Assembly: GCA_026770615.1 (NCBI GenBank)
Contig: MU631422.1
Span: 28,295-58,891 of the forward strand
Reading direction: 5' to 3'
DNA from: Pavlovales sp. CCMP2436
Taxonomy: Eukaryota; Haptophyta; Pavlovophyceae; Pavlovales
DNA: 30,597 bases
Shown here: positions 9,636 to 19,632 of the stretch, one piece after another
How the letters are laid out: the number at the start of each line of letters is the position of its first letter
Numbering within the stretch: position 1 is the stretch's first letter
The notes under the pieces: generated by a model
Told to the model about the DNA's origin: nothing
Databases searched by the model: none
Seen by the model: only the letters and a program-made list of their open reading frames with translations
Position numbers and translations under genes: made by a program

Positions 9636-10364
9636 CTAGGTCATTCTTGTTGAGCAACTGCTCATCAGGCTCGGCGAAGTTGTCCTTCTCGGCCTCCGGC
9701 GGAGGGCCGGCTTGCTCTCCGCCATGCCGAATCTGTCGAGAATCCCCCTGAGATAAATCTCTAAGTGCATGTACATCCCTCTGGGAGTGTATTCGAACTG
9801 TGCGCCCAGGAACTTCCCAAGCTCGTCCTGCACCTTAAGGGTGTAGTGCTTCGCGAGGTCTGCCGCGGGCTCATCGATTGCCTTCGGCTTACCCGTCAGG
9901 TTGAGCAAAAGTAGGTCGTCTACGAAGTTGCCGGCGATGATCACGCCTCCACACGGTGCAATCTTGATGAAGATACACGGTGCGCCCTCACAGGGCACGA
10001 ATCCACGTTCAAGCGAGCGTGCTTGATGGTGTCGGGCGCGGCCCGACTGTTTGAGACCCATCTGTGCTTTGATGGCCTCAGCAACGACGATGTACCCCGG
10101 CGGGGCCGTCGTCTGCGCCACATAGCCAGCTGGCAGGGCGAACAGAGGGCGGTCTCCCTCCTCAAGGTTGGACGTCAGGTAGGCGTCCGAGACATCTCCT
10201 TTCCAGAAGATCTTGACCTCGGCGTGCTTCAGATTGGGTCGGCGCTTGCCGTCCATCTTGGCACCAATCGCCAGGAGAAGACTAAATTGCTCGCTCCTGA
10301 TGGTGGGAGAGAACACCTCGGAGTAGTCAATTCCCTCACGCTGGTAGTTGCCCATCACCACCAT
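9636..10364 (-). pseudogene. Copia reverse transcriptase core
   Basis: The RVT_2-type reverse transcriptase reads YQREGIDYSEVFSPTIRSEQ, then GDVSDAYL with its first catalytic aspartate(s), then FVDD at 9915-9926, the copia form of the YxDD motif. AQFEYTPRGMYMHLEIYL and the thumb follow. The region between the RT start (in the upstream frame) and this ORF is shorter than in intact elements, so the usual KWVF segment appears to be deleted. A frameshift after about 9690 separates the end from RNase H. Confidence 0.88.
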
Positions 10365-10387
10365 GCGCAGTACTCTGGTACCAGCCT

Positions 10388-11158
10388 TCAGCCGTTCACC
10401 ACCTTTTCGTTGAAGGTGTTGAGGTCTCGATGCGCTACCAGGTTGGACTCCATCGCCTCACGCCACTTGTCTGCGTTGAACGATGCTCTCGCCTGACGTA
10501 AGGTGCGCGGGAGGGTGACCGGGACCCCCTTGTGCGTGATGCCTATTGCCGCTCGGGCAGACGCCAGTTCAGTGGTCTTGGCCTTGCTCCTCGAAGCCCT
10601 GTCCCGCCTCATCGGGTCGTGCTCCTTAGGCAGAGCTTGGATCGGGTTCGCCTCGACGAGGCCCGTCTCCTTCTCTCTCTCCAACATTCTTGCACGCACG
10701 CTTGTGAGGCCATCACGACGGTCCAGATCCTCCTCCGTGTTCTTACCACTCGTGCTCGAATCGTCATCCGAGTAGAGGATTGGTCTGTCAACGGGGGCGG
10801 AGCCTTTGTCGGTGGCTGTCACAGGCTTGCCGGTGGTCGTTTTGACCCGCTTGTTGGAGTCGTGCGGGATGGGAGCTTGGTCGCTCCTCTTCTCGCTCGA
10901 GATCCCCTCGAACGAGACGATGTTCACCCTCCATGGAGTGTGTATCCCCCCCGCGACCAGCTCTCTCTCGTCGATCTGTACGTGCCGAGAGAATTTCATC
11001 GTGCCGTCTGCTAAGAGGACGATGTACCCAAGGATCAAGCGCATGGAATCTCCATATTGCACACCATCCCCTCCGTAGCCCAGAATAAATCCCCGTTCCA
11101 TCGGAGGGCCGAGCTTGCCGCTCTTCTTTCGGGCCGAGCGATGAGAAGCATCCTGCAT
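10388..11158 (-). pseudogene. Copia integrase C-terminus, linker and start of RT
   Basis: GKLGPPMERGFILGY matches the integrase C-terminal motif of copia elements. A polar linker of about 150 residues rich in Asp, Ser, Arg and Lys follows. LPRTLRQARASFNADKWREA, with AMESNL just after it, then marks the start of the reverse transcriptase. The reading stops at 10388-10390, where it should run into the RT fingers; the next ORF lies in another frame. Confidence 0.8.
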
Positions 11159-11159
11159 G

Positions 11160-12001
11160 GAGCTCCGAACACGGCTAGGTGTTTAGCTGTCGGTCATCTG
11201 CCGAAGAAAATCTCATACGGCGAGACCCAGATGCGGACGTTGTCTCTTACGATCTGCTGTGATGCGAGCATGTTGCGAGCTACGCAGGCATGTCGCATTG
11301 CCCAGTGCCAGTGCCTGTTTGACACCTTGGACACGGCCAGGATTGCTCTCGTATCTGCCGAGAGGGTCCCGATGTAGCGCGCTCGACCTTGCCGTTGGAT
11401 TCCGGCGTGTCGTGCGCTGAGGTCACATTCGCTGACAATCCGAACTCAGTCAAGAGATCATCGGTGTCCTTCGAGTTGAGGTTCGTGCCTCCATCCGTAT
11501 GAATTCTCCGTTGCCCAAAACCCGGGCCGAGAAGGAGGTGTGCGCCCAAGTTAGCGTGGGTGCCGAGCTCCAGGAACCACAGTCGTAGCAGACGTGCAAT
11601 TCCCCTCATTTGTCTTCCGAAGTAAACCCAACCCCGGTTCGAAGCGTCGTCTAGACGGACGAGGCCATATCGCATCCCTAGGGAACTCCCATCGGTTCCG
11701 ACGGGCAGGTTCACTTTTGATATCGTTAAGATATCTAAATGAGTTATCTGACCCGGTAGTTCCGCCCTAGGCATAAGTACGGAGAAGATTGACTTTCGCA
11801 AGCGCGTGTCAGTCAGAGTGCTGAGAGCAGCCTGTCGTGGCTGTCTGCTGTCCATGTCCAGGACAGATCCGCTCAAGAGTGAGCGCTGAAGCAACTGCTT
11901 GTTAGCAATGCCCAATCTCGTCGACCAAAGAGCTAGCCAGTCGTCTTCTGCCGCAAGCTTGCGGCGGGACTGCTCTTCTAGCTCGGTGCCAGACGTGGAC
12001 C
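11160..12001 (-). pseudogene. Copia GAG-pre-integrase and integrase
   Basis: The reading enters at about 11995 (LWSTRLGIANKQ, the altered GAG-pre-integrase region, where the zinc-binding histidines and cysteines are largely lost). It continues through THLDIL (first catalytic Asp), IHTDGGTNL (second Asp) and PESNGKVERA (Glu, 36 residues later), the D,D-35-E arrangement. After about 11370 the frame changes; the next segment (WAMRHACVARNML, PYEIFFGR) is the usual end of the core domain and meets an in-frame TGA at 11194-11196. It would insert cDNA into the genome if intact; here it is broken. Confidence 0.85.
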
Positions 12002-12550
12002 TTAGGCTTTTGAGTGGAGGTCAGCTTGTGTCCTCTTCCCCAGGCGGTCGAAGATAGGCTGAGACGGCGCCCTCGACTGCACGCCCCGCCCTCCCTGGTT
12101 GCCTCTGCCCGTGGTGCCTCTGGTGAAGCCACGGCCTCGGGTGGTAGCACCGCCATTAAAGCCTCTTCCGCCGTACCCCCCCTGCGGCTTGGCAGTGGTG
12201 GTGTAGGCGGCGTATCCCTTCCCAACTGAGGAGGGCTGCCCCATGGGCACGGGGTAGTGCCGCGGCGGGATCTGGTCTCCTGGCATGTGGATGGTGGCCT
12301 GCATCATTGACTGCTCGTCCAGGCCCATCACTACTCCTCCCTGCTTGGAGAAGTCCGCTGTTGCCCCCGTTGGCTTGAAGGCGACTGTGATGCCCTCGGC
12401 CGTGAAAGCTTGCACGGCAAGGAGGGGCATCTCCATGCTTGGAGCTGCCCAGCAGAGCATGCGCACTGCCTGCGTGGCGCCTGTGCGCACGCACTTCAGA
12501 TCCATCAAGAGCTTGCCTTTCTCCTTAATCTCCAGGATGCGACCATCGCC
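12002..12550 (-). pseudogene. Copia Pol segment after protease, with an RGG-rich stretch
   Basis: This continues in the same frame as the protease ORF after the TGA at 12551-12553. The first part (from MDLKCVRTGATQAVRMLC through FTAEGITVAFKP) is the usual region between protease and GAG-pre-integrase. At about 12060-12200 it has a run of GGYGGRG, TTRGRG, TRGTTGRG and NQGGRG, an RGG-box-like, probably RNA-binding stretch that copia elements normally lack here. A one-base shift at about 11990 separates it from the integrase frame. Confidence 0.75.
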
Positions 12551-14127
12551 TCATCGGACGCGGCCCTGCATCCTTATCCTGGAGTGAAGCAGCTCTCTCG
12601 ATGCCATGCTCACTGTGGCACCGGAGTCAAACACAGCGTGTGTCGGGACGGTGAAACTGTCATCGTTGACGCGGCGTGCATCGTGCTGCATCGGCGCACG
12701 GTTGCGTGCGTCCGTGCTGTCGGAGTAGCTGAATCGCCGGTATCGCCAGTCAAGATCCGATACGGGCCTCGACTCGAAGTGCGCGTTGCGGGCGTCGCCG
12801 AACTCGGCGTCTGCACTGCGCGCCTTCTCGAGCCCCGTCCTTAAGTCGATCTTGCGGCGTTGGCCGGTGAAAAAGTTGGTGTCCTCGTCCGAGTCGCTGC
12901 TCAGCTCCTCCTCACAGGAGAAGATAGCGCGCACCCGCCCCTCGGGCGGGTGGCACACCCGGCGGATAGTGATCACGTCCACATCGGGGAAGCCCATGTT
13001 ACGCAGAACTGCTGCGCTGTGCTTCTCCCCGACCCACTCCGCGAGTAGAACGATTGTCGAAGCGCACGTGTGGAGGTCACTGTCCTCGTCGCGCACGATC
13101 TGGATGTAGCGCAGTGTCTTGGCGAGGTGCGGTCCCAGCTTCTCGGCCACTTTTGCGTTGAGGCTGACGCGTGGGTCGAGCATAAGACCCACACGGTCTG
13201 GCTTGCGGTCGTCAGCCTTGATGTTGCTGTCGAACCCTGCACTCGGATTTGCGACCGGAGGGCGTTGGAAGTTGCGGCGCCGGAAGTTGCGGCGGTGGAA
13301 GTCTAGCAGTCTCAGCAAGCTGTCCACTTGCGGGAGCTCGATCGGCTCCTCCGCGTCGCTGTCAGAGTCGGAGTTATCTTTTAGCTCTGGCACTTCTTCC
13401 AGATCTGGCACGCCCTCTTCCGCCAGCTGCGGTCGCGGTGCGTTGCCTATCGGCGCGCTCCCCAGCTGGGGTGGCGTCTGCGGCCTCGGTGCGCGTGGCT
13501 GCGGCAAACCTCCCATCTGGGTAGGCGGCGGCAGCGACGGCCTCGGTGCGTGTGTCGTCGGCACGCCGTCGTCTGAATCTTGGTTTTCGAATATAAACCT
13601 TTCGAGGTCAAACGCTCCAACTCCCCTCGAGTATGCGTCTCCCGTTGGTTCCACTCCAAGGCACACCACTGTCTGTGATCTGGCCCCAGCAGTTCTCTCG
13701 GAACCCATCTCGTTGGTCTCAGCCAAAGGCTTGTTGGGAAGGAACGAAGGCTTGTTCTAAACCCACAAAGGCTTGTTGAGAAAGCACGAAGACTTGATGT
13801 CCTCGCACGTAGGCTTGTTGAGGGCGAGGAAAGGATTGTTCTTCTCCCCCAAAGTCAGCAAGTTGAGGCCCACATTGTAGTCCTCGGACGAAGGCTTATT
13901 CTCTTCGCGTCTCCCCCGTGCGGCTACCACCGCGTCACAGTCAGCCAAAAGGCTGTCCACCTCTGCCAGCAGAAAGAACTTGTATACTGGAGAAATTGAT
14001 TCCACGGCGTACCGGAGAGAATTTACCTGCCGTGTCACCCCTTCTGCCTCTCCCCACACCTCATCCGCCCTGATTACTAGAAGAGCTAACTTGCTCTTAT
14101 AGATTGCGGATAGTGTGTGGGTAGATA
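12551..14127 (-). pseudogene. Copia Gag-Pol linker and aspartic protease
   Basis: The reading is open from about 14110 to a stop near 13757 (from STHTLSAIYKSKLALLVIRA). It resumes at 13726 with a 391-residue ORF holding a Pro-rich and Asp/Ser-rich stretch and then a globular part. At its end is AVFDSGATVSMASRELL, whose DSG (Asp codon at 12626-12628) is the retropepsin active site. TGA at 12551-12553 cuts the protease shortly after the active site, but the same frame continues beyond it. The long region between zinc knuckle and protease is unusual for copia; its function is unknown. Confidence 0.75.
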
Positions 14128-14128
14128 T

Positions 14129-14179
14129 AGCCAGTGACTGAACAACACCTGTCAAACCATGCTGAGCCGCTAATATATA
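14129..14179 (+). mobile_element. TA-tailed short retroposon, copy 3 (5'-truncated to about 50 bp)
   Basis: Starts AGCCAGTGACTGAACAACAC and ends GAGCCGCTAATATATA, identical to the 3' end of copy 1 apart from two or three changes. It is flanked by TAGATA on both sides (14122-14127 and 14180-14185). Severe 5' truncation with an intact 3' end is typical of target-primed reverse transcription. Confidence 0.75.
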
Positions 14180-14185
14180 TAGATA

Positions 14186-14892
14186 AAGACAGAGCTCAGC
14201 ACCTCTCCGTTCGGCTCTGGCTCGAGCTCGAGTGTCCACTCGTGCTGCCGCAGCCGTTCGAGAGGCGCGAGCGGCTCGTGCTGCGACGGCATTTTCACCA
14301 GGAGGTCGAGGGCAGTGTAAAGCGAGTCGGCACGGTAGATGTTCGCCCGTTCCTGCAGCTCTTCCTGTTCTGTTTGGTCAGCCCAGCTGCCGTTGCTGAA
14401 GCCGAACGAGAGCGCCGCGCGGCTATCCTTGGGGCGCAAATCCCACGTCCCCTTGCCATGCTCATCACGCCTCTGTTTCATGAAGAGACTGTGCTTTTGC
14501 TGCGCAGCCTTTGCTCCGGGCTTGGTGCACTTGCCAACGAAGTTCTCGGTGCTGCCACACTTAATACATGCATCATTCCCGGGGTATGCCTTGCAGATTT
14601 CGCATCTCGGCGTGGTCCAGCCCGGCGCGCCTGTCGTAGACCGGCTGGACCAGGGACGGCGGCCGCTTGCTAAGCGGCTTGCCGCTCGCCGGTGGCCGTG
14701 CAACTGTACGCGGCGTCGGATGGTACGGAGGTCGGTCAGCTGTCGCCGCCCTCGCGTTCTCCAGGCGCATCCCCTTCTGCTCCCCAAAACGGTCGGGGGG
14801 TGTCCGAACACGGGGGTGTCCACAATGTTGCGGATCAGCGTCTTGAGCTGTGTCAGCGTCTCAGCGGTGACGTCCTCGGGCGACACGCGCAT
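14186..14892 (-). pseudogene. Copia Gag C-terminal part with zinc knuckle
   Basis: The minus-strand reading contains a CxxC pair (about 14595-14604) and then CIKCGSTENFVGKC (14527-14568). The latter is the retroviral CCHC knuckle spacing (C-x2-C-x4-H-x4-C) with the histidine replaced by asparagine. The stretch upstream (about 14610-14780) reads better in another frame (Pro/Arg-rich linker), so there is at least one frameshift. Gag would coat and package the element's RNA. The end of this segment is interrupted by retroposon copy 3. Confidence 0.75.
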
Positions 14893-15641
14893 GGCTGAAG
14901 AGGTTCAACCATCTTGCACCTGGCTGCAGGCTCTTCAGGATGCGAAAGTAAGAGAGCGAGGGGAAGAAGTTATCGTACTTCAGAATGTGCGTCTTGAGTC
15001 GCTTGACCAGCGCTGCCTCATCCTTGAAGTAACCCTCGACGTCAACAGGCCGTTCCGCCGGCACGCCAAGCGCGAGCACCGCCCTGCCGAAAGTAGATCC
15101 AAAGGTGATGGCCTGCTTTAGATCTTCCATCGACCCCATCACATTGAACATGCGGCTCTCGTAGCTGGCATCCTCCCACAGGCCCGCCTGCCTCCCCCGC
15201 TCGAGCCTTGCCCAAGTGCCGAGGGTGAAGAAGCCTGCGAGAGTTCTAAAAGCCCACTTCCAGCTGGCATTCCAAACCGCACGAGTCAGCTTGTCGTCCA
15301 GTGTGCCAAATTTGGCTGCCGAGAGGAGCTTCTCGGTCGCGGACTCCGCCTCGAAGTTGATGGTGACCACGCTGGCTTCGAGAGCGCCCTGGAGGTCGTT
15401 CGACGACTTGCTGATTTCCTCGAGGTGGATGCGCCGGGCGTGTGCCAATCGCTCATTGCGCTCCAAAATAAGCGCCGCGGGGTCCCAAAACTCGACGCTC
15501 GGCTCCGAGGTCGGCGCATCTGCGTCTTCCCCATCCACGCTCTCGGTCGGTATCCGCTGGAGAGCGCAATGCGCCTCGATCTCCGTGAGCTTCGCCTCAA
15601 GATTGAGGTCGAACTCCGAGACGATCTTGGCCACCGTACTG
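14893..15641 (-). pseudogene. Copia Gag middle part
   Basis: Starting just inside retroposon copy 2, the minus strand reads SSTVAKIVSEFDLNLEAKL and stays open for about 250 residues, mostly helical and charged. Its position between the 5' LTR side and the zinc knuckle makes it the Gag core (UBN2/retrotrans_gag-like region); individual motifs are not distinctive. The reading upstream of the retroposon (ending EREIKV) joins this one in frame once the insertion and its target duplication are set aside. Confidence 0.7.
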
Positions 15642-15653
15642 CTAACCTTAATA

Positions 15654-16089
15654 TATATATATATATATTGCGGCTCAGCACGGTTCAACAGGTGTTGTTC
15701 AGTCACTGGCTTGGTCGACGTCAGGCTGAGGTCGAACGATCGACCCAAACCCTCATACACCAGCACTCACACCAAAGGGTGTGAGTGTGTGCGCCCCGGC
15801 CCCCACGCCCCGCCTCGGCCGCGCCTCGGCCACCGCAGCCCTGTCGTGGCGGCCGCAGGGAGCAGCATCGTCTTTGTAGCCTTGGTAGCCTTGAGCGGCG
15901 TCTCCGTGTGCGGCCCGCCGCCGCGCGCAGCAGCGCCCTCCGCAAGCGCGCGACGAACATCCACTTGAGGACCCGAGCGAGACGAGTGGTCGAGAGGTGC
16001 CAGCGAGTACCTCAAGTGGACAGCATCGCGACGCTGTGAGCGCGCTTACTGCGGCGGCCGCAGGAAGCAGCATCGTCGTAGCCTTGGTA
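15654..16089 (-). mobile_element. TA-tailed short retroposon, copy 2 (reverse orientation, inside gag)
   Basis: This is the reverse complement of copy 1, with the (TA)n tail at its left end (15654-15668), flanked by GCTAACCTTAAT at 15642-15653 and 16090-16101 (12 bases, exact). The 5' end is truncated by about 60 bases compared with copy 1. The 10-bp stem CACTCACACC/GGTGTGAGTG (about 15764-15787) is kept although the loop differs. Confidence 0.8.
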
Positions 16090-16101
16090 GCTAACCTTAA
16101 T

Positions 16102-16530
16102 CTCCCTCTCCTTAGTCTTGCTCTCGGCGGTGAGCGCGTTGAGCTCGATCATCTTGGAGAGGTGTCGGATATCATCGAGACGATACTCGAACTTGTCCCG
16201 GGCTTGCTCTCGAACTGCTCAGCAAACTCCACGTAGTCCGCGCACGTCGGCGTAGTTCCGTCCTTGTCCCAGCCGAAGACCTTGGTCGAGATCAGCTCGC
16301 CCTGGGCCCTGGGCATTGCCCATCTTGCGGTGCACGGACGCCCACACGCTCACGTGCACGCTCGCGTGCACCAGGTGCTGCTTTTCCAGCAGCTGGCCAA
16401 CCTTCTCCGGCAAGAGCTGCGGCTGATCGTTGGAGATGATGTCCGTCATCACTTTGTCAAAAGGATCCGAGTTGGAGGTCAACCCAGGAGGCAGCTTAAA
16501 CTTAAGCCCGCCCCCCCGGTATGTCGACAT
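16102..16530 (-). pseudogene. Copia Gag N-terminal part
   Basis: The ATG at 16528-16530 straddles the LTR/internal junction: its A is the last base of the 5' LTR. The reading begins MSTYRGGGLKFKLPPGL and continues with a helical stretch (NDQPQLLPEKVGQLLEKQHL). Two frameshifts, near 16305 in a GGGCCCA-like repeat and near 16200, break it; the last stretch (DKFEYRLDDIRHLSKMIELN) runs to the retroposon. In-frame ATGs inside the LTR (16554, 16557) are alternative starts. Confidence 0.65.
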
Positions 16531-16942
16531 GTTGGAATATACCTCTCCCGGCATCACACAGCAGGCCAGTTACGGTATCTGCTGAGTACAGGCGCGCGGC
16601 TCGAGCTCGAGGCGCCCTGCGGTAGATGACTAATCTAATGTACAAATTTGCACAAGCAAAAAAAGACGGACGGAATCCTTAAACGTAACCGAGCTTTATA
16701 GGGCGATCCCTAAAAACTCTAGGTACGGTAAGGAACATTCTCATCCGGACTCTTCCTGGACTCTTGAGTCCACTTCCGATAGTTGGGTAAAGAGTCTTCT
16801 AAACTCCGCCGACGAATGCCACCGACCGGAAGTGTGTCGTCGCAATGGGGGAAAGGATAATTATCCAATAAAACCCCATGTGAGTACCCTCGAGTACTCA
16901 CACACATCCGTCCACGCTCAAGAGCGCATACGAATACTAACA
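16530..16942 (-). repeat. 5' LTR of the Copia element
   Basis: A 413-bp copy, TGTTGG...CTAACA on the plus strand, almost identical to 8006-8932 without the insertion. It should hold the element's promoter. No primer-binding site matching a tRNA was recognised just inside it; the internal sequence there is already coding. Confidence 0.92.
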
Positions 16943-17792
16943 ATTTATAAAGATACTGGCCAGGTTTCGTCTCTGTCTCGGGAATTTAATTTGACCTAGT
17001 CGTAGGCTGGCCTCCCCTGACCTGAGCCATAGCCATGCCACATAATCTGGGCATCGCTAGACGTACATACTAAATCTTTGGTGGCGAAAGTAATGCTCTG
17101 CTCAGCGAAGGGGGCAGCGTCCGGGGTCGTCGAGCGCGACTCTACTACCAATGGAGAGAGGAGCCCCTCGCCGCGGCTTCTAGCCAAGCGTTGCGTGCGA
17201 GGCGGCCGCGGCAGCGAGGCGCGCACGTCTTGCGCGCAACGTGGTCGATTTTTGGAGAGCCGCCGCGAATGCGGCGAACACGAGCACATTCTCAACAAGT
17301 TGTGACTGTTATAACAGTCGGAGGTAAGCCTCCGACTGTTATTTTCTCAAGAAACCACTGGGAGGCCAAAATGGCCGCCTCCCGGTCCCGGCGGTCGGAG
17401 CAGCGCGCGGGGATGCCCGCGCCGCCTGTTGGGGTCTAGTACGAGGCGGTTCCGGTGTGGCGCTACTTTATACATACCATGCACCAGGCCTACCGCGCTT
17501 CACATTCGCCCGCGCGCGCCCCTGTCGCCGCCGAGAGGATGGCCCGCGCGGGCGTCGCGTTTGTGCACCTTCTCGCGGCGTCCCACGCGGCCCAGGCCGC
17601 GTAGACGAACCGTTGCGCCGATGGACCCCTGCTTTGGAGAGCACGGCCGAAATTGTACGTTCACCGGTAGGGACTCACTGACCCGCCCCATGCTGGAGAG
17701 GTGGCATTTGTATGTCATCCGCCTGCACAGTCGCGCGCAAGCAGCTCACACGTGCCCCTTGCGCCTCCCACCCCACCCCTCGCCTTGCGCAG
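16943..17792. other. Intergenic or 5' region, no firm gene
   Basis: A GC-rich stretch with several short open readings and no recognisable family. A short plus-strand reading at 17539 (MARAGVAFVHLLAASHAAQA) looks like a signal peptide but ends at TAG after 21 codons; it could be a first exon, but no donor in the right phase was found. A TATA-like CTTTATACATA lies at about 17464-17474. Confidence 0.35.
17311..17342. repeat. Perfect 14-bp hairpin followed by a T-run
   Basis: ATAACAGTCGGAGG (17311-17324), loop TAAG, then CCTCCGACTGTTAT (17329-17342) followed by TTTTC. All 14 pairs match. It resembles a transcription-termination hairpin or a small foldback; nothing next to it identifies a gene. 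Confidence 0.6.
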
Positions 17793-18650
17793 GCTGAATC
17801 ATGGTCCGGATCAGTCGAGGCAGCGCATACGATGGTGGCGTACGGGGCCTGCCTCGTGCCCGGGTGCCCGCGCGCCCGCACTGGCACCCGCGCACTCCCG
17901 ATGGCGTGCATGATTTCCACCTGCACTGATGTAAGCGGCCTGCACGCGCGCTGCTACGGCAGATGTATAGGTCTGGAGCGCAGGAGGTGGAGCACATGGG
18001 CGGATGTGCCGAGCCGCCAAGGCTCGACTAAGCTATCCAGCTCCTACGCGCTGCCTGCCGGCGGTGTCGTGGTGAGGCTCGTCGGCGCCGTTTGCGGCCC
18101 GTGCAACACCCGCACGCTCCGATCGACCCGCGTTCTTAAATCCTTCTCTCTGGAGCTCTACGCCCAGCCTGGTGCGCTGCTGCACGGCATTCTCCCCCGT
18201 CCTGCCCGCAATATGGTGGGCGAGAGAGCCCAGGGCGCGATGCTCCACTTCGAGGACACGGACGAGCAGTTTATCGGGCGGTACGCCGCGATCGCGACCA
18301 ATCGCCCACTGTTCCTGCACATGACTAAACAGCGGCCGAAGCTCGCGGTCGCGGGCTCGTCCGTGCTGGTAGACGAGGAGTACCTTGACCTTCACGCCGC
18401 CGGACTCGCCGCAACCGACCTGCCGGCTATCAAGCAGCTGTTCGGCGAGCTGCAAGGGACCGAGCCGAGGCCGGGGCAGCGTGTCGCGGGGATTCGCCGA
18501 GGTTATGTGCTGGGCCATCGCCGGCGGCCATCGCTGGCGGAGGCGACACAGCTCCCTTCCTTCGCGGCATCCCGGCGAGCACCGCGCTGGAGATCTGCTC
18601 GAGGCGCGCAGCTACTCTCGGTCAGCTCACCCGAGTACGCACGTCACCAG
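17793..18650 (+). CDS. Probable multi-exon gene of unknown function
   Basis: A good acceptor (pyrimidine tract and GCGCAG ending at 17792) and a strong donor (GAT|GTAAGC at 17930) bound a small exon. A second strong donor, CAG|GTGAGC, follows 18650. Between them the reading frame from about 18030 to 18480 looks like a globular protein (AQGAMLHFEDTDEQFIGRY, LVDEEYLDLHAAGLAATDLP). After about 18490 another frame looks more protein-like, so exon limits are uncertain. No family is recognised. The following intron carries a long microsatellite. Confidence 0.4.
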
Positions 18651-19632
18651 GTGAGCTGCGGCACCCCCCACCGACCCTTTCAATCTCACCTACACAGCAC
18701 CTTTCGGACTCCCGCTCGCAACTTCCGGACTCTCCCCAGAGTAATAACAACAACAACAACGACGACAACAATAATAACAATAATAATAAAACAATAATAA
18801 TAATAACAACAACAACAATAACACTAATACTAATACTAATAATGATAATGGCAATGATAATGATAATGATAATCATGATGATGATGATAATGATAATGAT
18901 AATCATGATGATGATGATAATGATAATGATAATGATGATGATGATAAAAATGAGAACAATAATGTGATCGGAATAATAATAACCGTCATAATGATGATAA
19001 TAATGATGATTATGATAATAATCGTAATGATAATAATGACAACAACAATAATAATAATAATAATAACAAAAACAACAACAACAGCAACAACAACACTGCT
19101 AACCGGCCCACCCACCACACTGATGACAAAATAAATGTTCTTTCCCTCTGAAAAACCTGGCTTGACGTCAATCGACGGCCCACCAGACGACCACGATACA
19201 GGCGGGCTCACGCGATCGGCCGCGGCATTGCGCGGGGCCGGCGCGCAGAGAGATCGTCTCGGGCAGCCACCCCGACGGCCCCGCACCGCGCGCGGCGCCC
19301 GCGCGCCCCCCAGCGGTGCACGCGGACCACCTCTGCGGGCGGCGTCAGGCGAATTCGGCATTGTGGGCGGGCCAGGCGCGCTGCAGCGGCGGCGAGGGCG
19401 GCTGGCGTGGCACGGCGGACTGATTGGGGGTGTCAGGCTCAGGTCCGCAAGTGGCGGCGGCAGCCGCAGAGGTCTCTTTCATCCCGAACTGGCCCTCTCC
19501 GCAGGGCCGCGGACGCGACAGCGTTCAGCCCGATCGTCCGAGTTCAAATTCGAAAAACATGCAAAGAGTTCCGATTCTGAGATTTTCGGAGCATCTCACA
19601 CCTGTCCGATAGAGACCCGTACTAATTCTTTT
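18651..19632. other. Intron or intergenic DNA with long trinucleotide/hexanucleotide repeat
   Basis: About 18738-19098 is an interrupted array of AAC, AAT, GATAAT and GATG units. GC-rich DNA with short open readings but no recognisable gene follows (19140-19540). The open reading on the minus strand through the array is poly-Ile/Val/Leu and is an artefact of the repeat. Confidence 0.6.

Larger units (their letters stand above)
8006..16942 (-). mobile_element. Copia-type (Ty1/copia) LTR retrotransposon, degenerate, with nested insertions
   Basis: The two LTRs (8006-8932 and 16530-16942) begin and end TG...CA and are nearly identical apart from a 511-bp insertion in the left one. Between them, on the minus strand, remnants of gag with a zinc knuckle, aspartic protease, integrase, reverse transcriptase and RNase H follow in copia order (integrase before RT). 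A purine-rich tract (minus-strand GCGGAGGGG, 8933-8941) lies directly against the 3' LTR. The bases flanking the element are ATTGA and ATTTA, possibly a target duplication with one mismatch. Several stops and frameshifts, and a missing part of the RT fingers, make it incapable of autonomous transposition. Confidence 0.93.

Noticed and set aside
10023..11014. Plus-strand ORFs across the Copia pol region
   Set aside because: Antisense to clear integrase and RT motifs.
18622..19361. Minus-strand ORFs with long Ile/Val/Leu runs that look like membrane proteins
   Set aside because: They are translations of the AAC/AAT/GATAAT microsatellite.
19533..19560. GTTCAAATTC as a pol III B box of a tRNA or SINE
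   Set aside because: No matching A box or cloverleaf was found around it.
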